From Ustilago trichophora (Eukaryota; Basidiomycota; Ustilaginomycetes; Ustilaginales; Ustilaginaceae): DNA of 64,000 bases. Position 1 is the stretch's first letter. Every line of letters starts with the position of its first letter. Both the position numbers and the translations under genes were made by a program. Location: contig OOIN01000040.1 in the NCBI GenBank assembly GCA_900323505.1, positions 62,001 through 126,000 of the forward strand, read 5' to 3'. This document shows positions 45,844 to 54,002 of the stretch, piece after piece. Below the pieces are notes generated by a model. The model searched no databases. It saw nothing but the letters and a program-made list of their open reading frames with translations, and was not told the origin of the DNA.

Positions 45844-46170
45844 CTTCTCTTTCAGAAGAAAGTCATCAGACTTGAATGCCTTTGCTTTGTGCGTGGCGCC
45901 CCGTGCGTGACATACAGTATTTTTTTAATTTTTTACTTTAATTTTTTATTTTTGAGCGGTGGAGGATTGGATTTGATTTTTCTCGGGAAACGGCCACTTT
46001 TGGGTATGAACGAGATTCCTATCTGCTTTCTCCTCGAACCTAACTTCTTCTTGACCTGACCCTGTGGCTTGCATCCATACGATTCCACTTTACATAGTTC
46101 TCTCTGCTCAACAATACCTCTCCATCTCTCTAGCTTGGAAGAAACACATACAGGCCCTCACTTTGGAAAG
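45281..46170. promoter_or_regulatory. Divergent intergenic region, membrane protein / CGI121
   Basis: The 890 bp between two divergent start codons. It holds a 39-nt GA run (45804-45842), an AT-rich patch (45918-45955) and a TACAGTA motif near 45913. Both promoters must lie here; none is pinned down. Confidence 0.4.
45804..45842. repeat. GA dinucleotide microsatellite
   Basis: A 39-nt uninterrupted GA run in the divergent promoter region, about 330 bp before CGI121. Confidence 0.85.
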
Positions 46171-47052
46171 ATGGAATCAATCTTACTTCCAAGCACCCTC
46201 CCTGCTCCACTACAACAAGTCCACTTGGCACACTTTTCCAACCTCGATCCCGAATCACAATCAGCCGCCATCATCCGTCGAATCATCTCGGCTTCCCAAC
46301 TACCCACATCTGCATCCAGCGGTGCATCTGAACTCGAAGTACAAGCAGCCGATGCAGAGCGTGCCAAACTCGACTTTGCCTTTCTCGACCCAACCAAGCT
46401 CTGTTCCAAGCAGCACGTATTGAGTGCAATCACACAAGCAGCCATCGTCTGTGCCAGGAGCTGGGACCAAGAAAGGCAATGTTTCAGAGAAGGAGAGGGG
46501 AGTCTAGGTGGAATGAAGAGTAAAACCCCGCACTCGGAGGTCATTTATATGTTGAATCCGGGCAACAATGTAAGTGTCACGCTCTTCTCGTTACCTATAA
46601 GCGAGCAAGTATACGATACTAATAGCTCTTTCCGCACATTGCTTTGTGACACGATGCGAAACCAGGTCGGAGAGTCGTTGAAACGTTTCGGTCTCTCGCC
46701 GAAAAGCAACTCTCTCCTTCTTGTCAAGTTTTCCCCGACCACAGCTGATCCAACCACCATCCTCCAGAGCATGCTTGACGTCGTTTCACCGCAAAACCTC
46801 ACCGTCCCACCATCAGAAACCTCCGTCGACATCGATCAAGCCATTCGATACGGACAATACTTCACCCCTTCAGATCCATCCCCTTCATCAACCCTGACAG
46901 ACTGGAAAGATCTCAACAAATTCTACAAGCTTCAAATCCCCACCACCCTCCTCAGCCATCCAACCGCCAAAACAACAAAGGGTAAAACATGGCAGCCAGA
47001 GTACGAAGAGATTATATGCACCAGTGTCGCGATGAAGCTTGTTGCTGCCTAG
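46171..47052 (+). CDS. CGI121: EKC/KEOPS complex subunit Cgi121
   Basis: Subunit of KEOPS/EKC, which makes the N6-threonylcarbamoyl-adenosine 37 modification of ANN-decoding tRNAs; Cgi121 binds Bud32 and helps recruit tRNA. 293 residues from ATG 46171, single exon. The Cgi121/TPRKB fold is recognisable in the order [83 protein letters not shown] and the end [15 protein letters not shown]. It is longer than yeast Cgi121 (181 residues) because of loop inserts. The upstream in-frame ATG at 46069 was not used since residues before [10 protein letters not shown] look like leader sequence. Assignment by family pattern. Confidence 0.88.
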   Translation: MESILLPSTLPAPLQQVHLAHFSNLDPESQSAAIIRRIISASQLPTSASSGASELEVQAADAERAKLDFAFLDPTKLCSKQHVLSAITQAAIVCARSWDQERQCFREGEGSLGGMKSKTPHSEVIYMLNPGNNVSVTLFSLPISEQVYDTNSSFRTLLCDTMRNQVGESLKRFGLSPKSNSLLLVKFSPTTADPTTILQSMLDVVSPQNLTVPPSETSVDIDQAIRYGQYFTPSDPSPSSTLTDWKDLNKFYKLQIPTTLLSHPTAKTTKGKTWQPEYEEIICTSVAMKLVAA

Positions 47053-47072
47053 ACACCGAGGTGCGCTGTATG

Positions 47073-47078
47073 AATAAA
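47073..47078 (+). promoter_or_regulatory. Candidate poly(A) signal of CGI121
   Basis: AATAAA lies 21 bp past the CGI121 stop codon, in the expected place for a polyadenylation signal. Confidence 0.5.
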
Positions 47079-47258
47079 AGACTTGAAGTGTTGTTCAAAC
47101 TGCGTGGTCAAGCGACGACAAGATGAGTAGCAAAGCTTACTTCGTACCGCTGAGCATCAGTCACAGGCTTGGAAGGTCGGATTCAAAAGGTTGCATTACA
47201 CTACCTGCAAAAATGGTGTGAAAAGCTGTATAGAGTCACAAAGGGAGGCAAGGTTGGT

Positions 47259-48060
47259 TTACTCTTCAGCAGCTTCGAGCTTGCTCTTCTTGAGTTGTGA
47301 AAGTTCGCGTTGTCTGCGGATGAAGCTGCGATACATCATTCAACAATTAAGGGAGAGTCAAATTGTAAGTGATGCTGTTGCTCAAGTGTCGATGTAGAGT
47401 GGGGGTTGGGAGGTCGGGGGATACTTACTCGTCGTATTGGCACTTTTCGTATGTGTGGCTGCAAACAGAGCATTATAGAGGGAAGGAATTGATGATCTCG
47501 AGGTCAGTATGCGGTTGCTGCATTTCAACGGAAGCATTGTTGTCGAGGATGGCGGTTGTAGATGGTGATGCAGCTCCTGGGGTAGAATGGAAGAGTCGGA
47601 TGAGGAGTCGCTCGTTGCGGGCGCTTTGCTCGAGGTTGTCGCATTCGGTATCACGACTGCTTGAACGACTGCTTGCATGGCTATCTGATTGCCCCGAGTT
47701 GCCAATGCTCCAATCCACATAGCGCGCATCCCATCTGCAACCGGCACATCATATCGTCATTCCTTTCGAAGCTTACCGTTCATCCTCGCACTTCCAAGGA
47801 GCGTAAAGCGTCTGTTTCCTGCATTTATTGAGGGGGATCAACAGCCTATTGCCATCCCAAATCACCCGTCCCATATACGTTCACCATCGTTATCAACCAA
47901 AGAAAGATTTCGTCAGCACTTGTGTCCTATTGCTGCAACAGTTTCCTAGGTGAAGGGGGTGTGTGTGTGTATGAACGTACGCAGAGCACTGGTCTCGGTA
48001 GCCAAGGGGCAATCGAGCTGCGTTGGACTCTTCGACGCTTGCTGTGTGTGTGTCGGCCAT
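47259..48060 (-). CDS. NDUFB7: NADH dehydrogenase (ubiquinone) 1 beta subcomplex subunit 7 (B18)
   Basis: A small accessory subunit of mitochondrial complex I, imported via the Mia40 disulfide relay. Too fragmented to show as one ORF: four exons on the minus strand, 47981-48060, 47777-47845, 47429-47458 and 47259-47325, with donors GTACGT, GTAAGC and GTAAGT and acceptors ATAG, GCAG and GCAG. Splicing keeps the frame and gives 81 residues. The product has the two CX9C motifs of the twin-CX9C fold: C25-x9-C35 (RDQCSALLIPLNKC) and C46-x9-C56 (WKCEDERHTYEKCQYDD), and the basic C-terminus FIRRQRELSQLKKSKL. The exon 3 of only 30 nt is notable. It shares a 454-bp divergent promoter with KGD4. Presence implies a complex I-bearing respiratory chain. 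Confidence 0.93.
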
Positions 48061-48514
48061 CGTTGTGAGATCGTTGTGTGTGCGCGAGGTGAGGAAAGGT
48101 TGGTGGAAGGTTTGGAGTGTGCACTGGAGAGATAGAGTGATGGCGACCAGAATCGCTCTCACCCTCTCTCTGGCTGACCCTGGCTTCGACGCTGTCACGT
48201 GTAGAATGGATTTTCGTACGAAAATTTCATTATGGGAAAGTCTAACATGCTTGAAGAGAATATTCGGGGCTGATGACGCACGGAAACAGCCGCTCTGGAA
48301 GAAAAGCTCTCCACACTCAACTCAAGCGGCACAAATCGGGCTTCATAGCGTCAGAAACCTCGTTCCATCATTTCCGAACCCAACCACTCAACCATCCAAC
48401 CCTAAACTAAATCTCCACCTCAATCAACCAACCATCCCTCTCAAATCCTCACCATCACCATCATCATCATCAACATCACCATCATCATCAATACCATCAT
48501 TCCACATATCAAAG
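48061..48514. promoter_or_regulatory. Shared divergent promoter of NDUFB7 and KGD4
   Basis: The 454 bp between the two start codons must serve both genes, and both products are mitochondrial. An A/C-rich stretch with ATC repeats (48450-48500) precedes the KGD4 start. No binding motif could be named with confidence. Confidence 0.5.
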
Positions 48515-49158
48515 ATGCTGCGAACACTAGTTAGGAGAGCACACGTCCATAAGCCAGGATTCCGTTTCCCTGACCGTCGAGCTCCCAAGGGTAAGCAATC
48601 CAACCTTTGCTCGTCCTCCTACCTTCTAGAAAAAAATCTCTGCTAACCTCTTCGCATCCTTACTTGTTTCATCTTTCATCCTGCGCTCGATCTTTCTACG
48701 AAATCCATTCAAACCATCTTGATCGGATTGATATCGGAGAGCAGAAGCTCACAAACCACACCCACACCCAGAAGCACCCCCCGCAATCGCCTCTTCCTTT
48801 GACCACTTCCAAAAAGTCTTTGCCTCCGGTCCCCATTTTCACCCTGAAAAGCTCCAAAAAACCTCCCCTTCCTCCTCCTCCTCCTCCTCTTCTTCTTCTT
48901 CAAGTCAAACCGGAAGCGGGCTATTGGGAAATGTCGACATGAACGGTAGAGAGGTAGCCGAAGATGTACATCTGTTGCCCGAGAGGTTCTGGAGGACAAG
49001 TGCGTTGGTTTTCTCCGAGGCCGAGATCGAGGCTGTTATGGTAAGTTGAACATCCCTCTGCCGCAATCAAAGTCGAGGAAAATAAAGGGGGAGAAGAGAG
49101 AGATGCTGACACTTGATTTTGTTGACTTTGCAAATCGTAGACCGGAGGCGCAAACTAA
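48515..49158 (+). CDS. KGD4: 2-oxoglutarate dehydrogenase subunit Kgd4/MRPS36 (YMR31-like)
   Basis: A small mitochondrial protein that tethers E3 (dihydrolipoamide dehydrogenase) to the 2-oxoglutarate dehydrogenase core. Three exons: 48515-48590, 48772-49040 and 49141-49158, with donors GTAAGC and GTAAGT, acceptors CCAG and GTAG, 120 residues after splicing. The N-terminus MLRTLVRRAHVHKPGFRFPDRR resembles a matrix-targeting and binding segment; RFPDR is the hallmark of the family. A Ser-rich linker (about 53-65) follows, then LPERFWRTSALVFSEAEIEA and a terminal TGGAN, matching the conserved C-terminal block of the yeast protein. The last exon is only 18 nt. It runs divergently from NDUFB7. 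Assignment by spliced-protein pattern, good confidence. Confidence 0.88.
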
Positions 49159-49378
49159 AGAACCATCACGACACAATGCACAGATACACATTTCTACACA
49201 TACTTCGCAATGCAATCATAAAGAAACACAAACACACAAATCCAAAGCTTCGTGTCCTCTCTCTCTCTCATACTAACGCATCGACTAGAACACAAACAAA
49301 CACATACCCACACTTCCTAAACTTAAGCACGACGATCTCCAACCAAGTCGTCATTACTCCGCCATACAGTACAATCCT

Positions 49379-52147
49379 TCATCGGGCACGATTAACCTCA
49401 ATTGCCTGTTCGGTCAACCCTTTAACCTTCCTTCTCAACCTATCCAATTCACTCAGCCCTCCACTCTTCCCCCTCCTTCCCTTCAACTCATCCTCCTTGT
49501 CCTTACCCTTCCAAGTACATCTACCCGATGGACTGATCATCTCCTCGACCACAAACGCTACCTCCCAAGCCCCTGCTCCCATCCTTCCATCTTTGCCTCT
49601 ACCCATTCTACTCTTCCTCCAAAGCTGTCTCCTGATGTATCGGATCGAATCGTGTTTGGCCAAAGTTTGCATCGTCGACCACTCCCAATGGTGGAGCGCG
49701 TGCATGACGGCTGCTCGTTGTGCGCAGTGATTTCCCGCGAAAAAAGTCAAGGTGGGATGTCCTTTCTCGTCCCTCCTCCCGACCTCTCTCCACGTTTCGT
49801 TGTCGCTGCTCTTATCGGATTCCGTATTGCTGTCATTGGAACTGCTGTCTGAATCAGAGGAACCTTGCTTCGAAGAATCCGTATCCGAATCCGAATCCGA
49901 ATCGACATCTCTCTTAAGCGGTGCCAAGGTGACTTGATTATACCTCTTCCCAGAGAAAGAAACCTTGAATTGAGCCTTTTGCGATTTTCGATGACAGATT
50001 CCACATCCGTTCTTGGCCAAACTGCCAAATCTTTCAACTTCGTCCGAGAAGACGGGTTCGACTTTGATCTTGGGGAATTCGGTAAGATACCATTTGAACT
50101 GGCGGCGCATGACTACGCTGGAGACCGACTCTTCGGTGGATCGCATGCGGGATTTGAGCGCAGCTCGGTTGCGTTCGAGGCGTTCGCGATCGGACAGGCT
50201 GAGTGCTGACCAGGTGACGAGGACGCGGGCCACCGCCCATTCAAGCCAGTCCAAGCACAGCTCGTCGAGGCCTTTGCGTGATCCAGTGCCAGCAAGGCCG
50301 TGGGTCGCGAGGATTGAGGTGGTGGAGTTGGAGGAGGCGGAGGCGTGAGAGATGGGGATCAGGTGGATACGGCCGTCTGAATCGCGATCGAAGCGGCGTC
50401 GGTCGTCGGCGGTTGAAAAGGGGCGTTGGGATGTGGCTGGAAGTCGTGGTTGCGATTTACCCCTTGCAGCAGAGAAGGAAGAGTCGTCTTCAGGTTGAAA
50501 TCCTTCATCGTACTCCACTTCATCATCGCCAACGATAAAGTCTTTACTGTCACCGCTAGAGCTCGAATCATCGCTATCACCATCGCTATCGCTGTCAGAC
50601 TCGCTCGAACTGCTACCGCTCGATACCGTCGTCACCTTTTTTCCATTCCCCAACCTCTTCCTCTTCGCCTTTACCTTTTCCTCGTCATCCTCGTCATCCT
50701 CGTCATCCTCATCATCCTCATCTTCATCCGAATCAGAGTCAATACTAGCCCCACGCTCAAGCCTAGCCTTCTTTCTCGCCTGAGAAAAGGCAGCAAGCTT
50801 ATTCCTGAACTCCTCCTTATGCCTGACACCAGTCGAACGCGCAAATGCATCCTCGTTGAGCTCCGAGCGAAGGTTACTAACATCGTCGCTCTTACTCTGC
50901 TTGCCTCCATCGCTGTCGACTTCAATCGTGGCGCTTTTCCTTTTCTTCTTCTCCTCAGCTTGTTGCTTCTCCTTCTCGAGCCTGATCTCCTTGGATCTCT
51001 TCCGATGCTTTCGCTTTTCCAGCATTCGTGCTTTCTGTTTCCGCATCCTCTCCTCGACCTCTTTCTGCTTTCGCGCTTTTTTCGCTTGAATCCTCTGACG
51101 TCGTTTAGCCTCTGCAGCCGAGTCTGCTATCGATCCTGAAGAAATTGAGGGCTTTGAAGGTTGTGCAGAAGTCACAGACGACCCCTCTGCGATCTTTCCA
51201 CCCAGGGAGGGCGAAGTATTGACCCTTGGCCGCTCAGATTGCATACCTGCCAAAGTACCGTTCCGTAGCCGATCCTCCTCTTCAGATGAACTTTCGAAGA
51301 ACAACGGCGCACCATCCTCCTGCTCGACCTGATCCGGGGCCATACCCCCAGAGCTGCTGCCGAGAAACTTGTCCTCCAACCCATCGTTCTCCGGTTGTGA
51401 AGACGTCATTTGCGACAAGAGCTCTGCTGCTCTCTGCACCTTGCCATGGCTGGCTTCTGCTGGCTGAGCGGGAGCCGAAGTGGACTCCTTTGGAGCTGGT
51501 TCGTTGTTGGTCTGCGAGGATTTGATGGAAGCTGATAGCGAATTGCTCTGCGTAGCGACGACATTGCTGGTGCTTTTTTCCGCAGCTGGAGCAGAGATGG
51601 GTTGTTTGGTTGCCTCGGTCTTGCTCGATGGTGCTGGTTGTATCGAATCTGGCTCGGACTTGGTGTTGCCGGCCTTAGGCTTCACTGCGACCAGAATAGA
51701 ATCCAGAAACTCGTTCAGATCCTGTTCCGCAAAGTGGAAGGGATCGCAATCCTCGGGCTTCTTGTCAATCACCCACACCGGGGTATCATCACTCTTCGCC
51801 ACCTGCTTTCCTTTCGCCTTCAGTCTCGCCTTGTCCTTCGGCTGAATGAACATCAGCCTGTCCTCAACCGACGTTGGAGGAGGCGGAAGCTCCACGTAGC
51901 ATTCCAGCTGCGGTTGCTCATCTCCATGCCAGACTGGTGATAATCGCTCCACCTCCTCCTCTTCTTTCTCATCTTCTACAGAAACATCGATAGGTTCAGC
52001 TTTGACGAGCCTTCGTTTGCCTTTTTTGGTTGCAGGTGCGGGAGAGACGACGGAGGCGGATCGCGTTCGGCTGCGTGTCGAGCGGGATGAAGAGGCGGGT
52101 TTGGACGGTGAAGCGGAGGTCCGTTTTGCTTTCTTTTTTGGCGGCAT
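49379..52147 (-). CDS. DUF4211-type nuclear protein
   Basis: 922 residues from ATG 52147 (MPPKKKAKR). The same frame is open up to a TTG at 52432, but the extra 95 residues have no features and were excluded. The N-terminus is strongly basic with an AT-hook-like or nuclear localisation run (KKKAKRTSASPSK, TKKGKRRLVK). The middle is long and charged: Lys/Arg/Glu-rich coiled-coil-like (about 325-420, RRQRIQAKKARKQKEVEER) and a very acidic run of Asp/Glu (DEDEDDEDDEDDEDDEEK). The C-terminal part holds a DUF4211-like domain (about 590-850): LDELCLDWLEWAVARVLVTW, RRQFKWYLTEFPKIKVEPVF, KNGCGICHRKSQKAQFKVSF and FFAGNHCAQRAAVMHALHHW. The Cys/His set (CGICH, C, H, H) may bind zinc. Chromatin-linked function is inferred from composition; the family is uncharacterised to my knowledge. 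Confidence 0.8.
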   Translation of the reverse strand: MPPKKKAKRTSASPSKPASSSRSTRSRTRSASVVSPAPATKKGKRRLVKAEPIDVSVEDEKEEEEVERLSPVWHGDEQPQLECYVELPPPPTSVEDRLMFIQPKDKARLKAKGKQVAKSDDTPVWVIDKKPEDCDPFHFAEQDLNEFLDSILVAVKPKAGNTKSEPDSIQPAPSSKTEATKQPISAPAAEKSTSNVVATQSNSLSASIKSSQTNNEPAPKESTSAPAQPAEASHGKVQRAAELLSQMTSSQPENDGLEDKFLGSSSGGMAPDQVEQEDGAPLFFESSSEEEDRLRNGTLAGMQSERPRVNTSPSLGGKIAEGSSVTSAQPSKPSISSGSIADSAAEAKRRQRIQAKKARKQKEVEERMRKQKARMLEKRKHRKRSKEIRLEKEKQQAEEKKKRKSATIEVDSDGGKQSKSDDVSNLRSELNEDAFARSTGVRHKEEFRNKLAAFSQARKKARLERGASIDSDSDEDEDDEDDEDDEDDEEKVKAKRKRLGNGKKVTTVSSGSSSSESDSDSDGDSDDSSSSGDSKDFIVGDDEVEYDEGFQPEDDSSFSAARGKSQPRLPATSQRPFSTADDRRRFDRDSDGRIHLIPISHASASSNSTTSILATHGLAGTGSRKGLDELCLDWLEWAVARVLVTWSALSLSDRERLERNRAALKSRMRSTEESVSSVVMRRQFKWYLTEFPKIKVEPVFSDEVERFGSLAKNGCGICHRKSQKAQFKVSFSGKRYNQVTLAPLKRDVDSDSDSDTDSSKQGSSDSDSSSNDSNTESDKSSDNETWREVGRRDEKGHPTLTFFAGNHCAQRAAVMHALHHWEWSTMQTLAKHDSIRYIRRQLWRKSRMGRGKDGRMGAGAWEVAFVVEEMISPSGRCTWKGKDKEDELKGRRGKSGGLSELDRLRRKVKGLTEQAIEVNRAR

Positions 52148-52459
52148 TTTGCGCGTCAATATGTTGCGGTTGATAGCAGTGGCGGTAGTGGTGGTGGTGG
52201 TGATGATGTGGTGGCCGAGAGCGGCCGTCAAAAGACGCTTGGTGGAAACCAGTATAAAGTCAATCCGCCTAATTGAGGTGCAGTACATTCGGTATATCGA
52301 CAGCAGAAACATCTCCGAGTTCCGATTTCCAGATCTAACAGCAGCTGAGTGTGCGAACGACGCACAGACACATGCAACAGCTAACTTCGCACTTTCCACA
52401 CTCACCCTTCTCAACCACCACCACCGCCACAATAACTTTCACCCGTACTGGCATCCTCG
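52148..52459. promoter_or_regulatory. Divergent promoter region, DUF4211 protein / TLG2
   Basis: 312 bp between divergent start codons, with CAC/GTG-rich sequence at both ends. Both promoters must be here; no motif is assigned. Confidence 0.4.
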
Positions 52460-53770
52460 ATGGCGGCGCACTACCCGCTTGGGTCATCTTCCACCCCGCC
52501 TCCCTACGCCTCAGGCGTCAGTAGCGGGGCTGGCCCATCATCGTATTTGGGTCAAACCCGATCTCGAACCCTTCTCTTCCTCTCCTACCGAGACTCGGCC
52601 GGTCCATCGTCTCGCATCCGCACACGGAACAGCTCTGCTGGGGGAGACATATACTTTCAAGCCCCCTACACTGACTCTATTGACGACCCTCTCGGCTCTA
52701 CATCCCTCAATAACAACAACAACAACAACAACAACGCTCCCTTGGAATCCGACACCGAGCACCTGCTTCCTTCACGGCGCAGTCGCGAAGGTCACATTGC
52801 CCTATCCCTCGACGATTCTTCTACCCCGTCCTCGGAGTTACCACCCAAATGGATGGATGTGTCGGACCAAGTCGATCAGATTCTCTCCTCTATCCGTCCA
52901 CGAATGGACCGTCTTTCACGGTTGCACGAGAAACATCTTCGTCCAGGGTTCGCCGATAAATCGACCGAAGAGAAGCAGATTGAATTGCTCGCTCTCGAGA
53001 TCACCAAGGATTTCCGCCGATGCTCTCGCCTAGTCGCAGGACTGGCTTCCTTCACACAGCATCTCATCAGGGAAGCGAAGCGCAACCAATCCGACGTTAC
53101 CGTACGTCAAATTGCACTCGCACAAAACGTCCAAACAGCACTCGCCACCAGAGTACAAGACCTAAGTGGAGCATTTCGAAAACAACAATCGCTCTACCTG
53201 AAGCGAATGAAAGGAATGGAGGTTCGAGATCGCGACATTCGAGCTGCACGTGGGCTCGCTCCTCCCTCTAGCAGCAGCAAAGGCAAAGAACCCGAATCCA
53301 CCACCTCTTTATCCTCATCCTCGGGCGCTTTCAAGGATAGCGAACTTGCCGTCCGCGAAGATATCGAGTTATCCCGTGCCTCTCTTGCCACCTCCACATC
53401 CACATCCAATCTTCTTCTCCTTGAAGAACCTTCTTCAACAACAACTCAAAATGATAGCGAGATTCAACAACGAACTCAAGAAATCGATCAAATTGCCAAG
53501 TCCATCCAAGAGTTGGCCCAACTTTTCGGTGACCTTCAGACATTAGTTATCGACCAAGGAACAATGCTTGATCGAATCGATTATAACGTAGAATTGATGG
53601 GTAGAGAATTCAAAGGTGCAGTGCAAGAGTTGCAAGTTGCTACAAGATATCAGAGAAAAAGTGGAAGAAGACAATGTATCTTGTTCTTGTGTTTATTGAT
53701 TGTTTTACTGGTGGCTATTATTCTTATCAAACCGTTTTGGAGGGGCTTCACTTCCACTTCAAGTGGTTAA
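52460..53770 (+). CDS. TLG2: Qa-SNARE of the trans-Golgi/endosome (Tlg2, syntaxin-16 type)
   Basis: A single-exon gene of 436 residues. Residues 1-40 include the peptide RSRTLLFLSYRDS, matching the Tlg2/syntaxin-16 N-terminal motif (RTxLFLSYRDS) that binds the Vps45 SM protein. Habc-like helices follow the PPKWMDVSDQVDQILSSI block, then LHEKHLRPGFADKSTEEKQI. The SNARE domain begins IDQIAKSIQELAQLFGDLQ and has the central Gln of the zero layer in VIDQGTMLDRIDYNVE. A C-terminal membrane anchor, CILFLCLLIVLLVAIILIKP, ends a few residues before the stop. This is the endosome-to-Golgi fusion t-SNARE. The coding region has an Asn run (about 87-94) and Ser-rich linkers, otherwise a typical member. 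Confidence 0.93.
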   Translation: MAAHYPLGSSSTPPPYASGVSSGAGPSSYLGQTRSRTLLFLSYRDSAGPSSRIRTRNSSAGGDIYFQAPYTDSIDDPLGSTSLNNNNNNNNNAPLESDTEHLLPSRRSREGHIALSLDDSSTPSSELPPKWMDVSDQVDQILSSIRPRMDRLSRLHEKHLRPGFADKSTEEKQIELLALEITKDFRRCSRLVAGLASFTQHLIREAKRNQSDVTVRQIALAQNVQTALATRVQDLSGAFRKQQSLYLKRMKGMEVRDRDIRAARGLAPPSSSSKGKEPESTTSLSSSSGAFKDSELAVREDIELSRASLATSTSTSNLLLLEEPSSTTTQNDSEIQQRTQEIDQIAKSIQELAQLFGDLQTLVIDQGTMLDRIDYNVELMGREFKGAVQELQVATRYQRKSGRRQCILFLCLLIVLLVAIILIKPFWRGFTSTSSG

Positions 53771-53945
53771 TCCACTTTGAAAACAAAACAAGAATGACAA
53801 GGTCAACATTGGGTTGATAAGCAACAATTCATAAGTTTGACCTTCTACACTGAATCATCGAAAGTGAATTGTGATTGGATGAGAATTGGATTGAGACCAA
53901 TGGTACATTGTGTACAGTATTTGATGAAACGATATTGAAAAAGTC

Positions 53946-53948
<3 letters not shown>

Positions 53949-53988
<40 letters not shown>
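53949..53988. repeat. GA dinucleotide microsatellite
   Basis: A 40-nt AG/GA run between the convergent 3' ends of TLG2 and the PMT1-family gene, only 15 bp past the PMT stop. Confidence 0.85.
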
Positions 53989-53991
<3 letters not shown>

Positions 53992-54002
53992 AGAGAAAGT
54001 CT

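Noticed and set aside
47230..47245. Prf1 pheromone response element (ACAAAGGGA) near NDUFB7
   Set aside because: A single 9-mer in the 3' flank of a housekeeping gene; expected by chance in 64 kb. A one-mismatch copy near 33315 is no stronger.
52148..52432. 95-residue N-terminal extension of the DUF4211 protein
   Set aside because: Begins with a TTG and has Trp/Thr-rich low-complexity sequence. MPPKKKAKR is a natural start.
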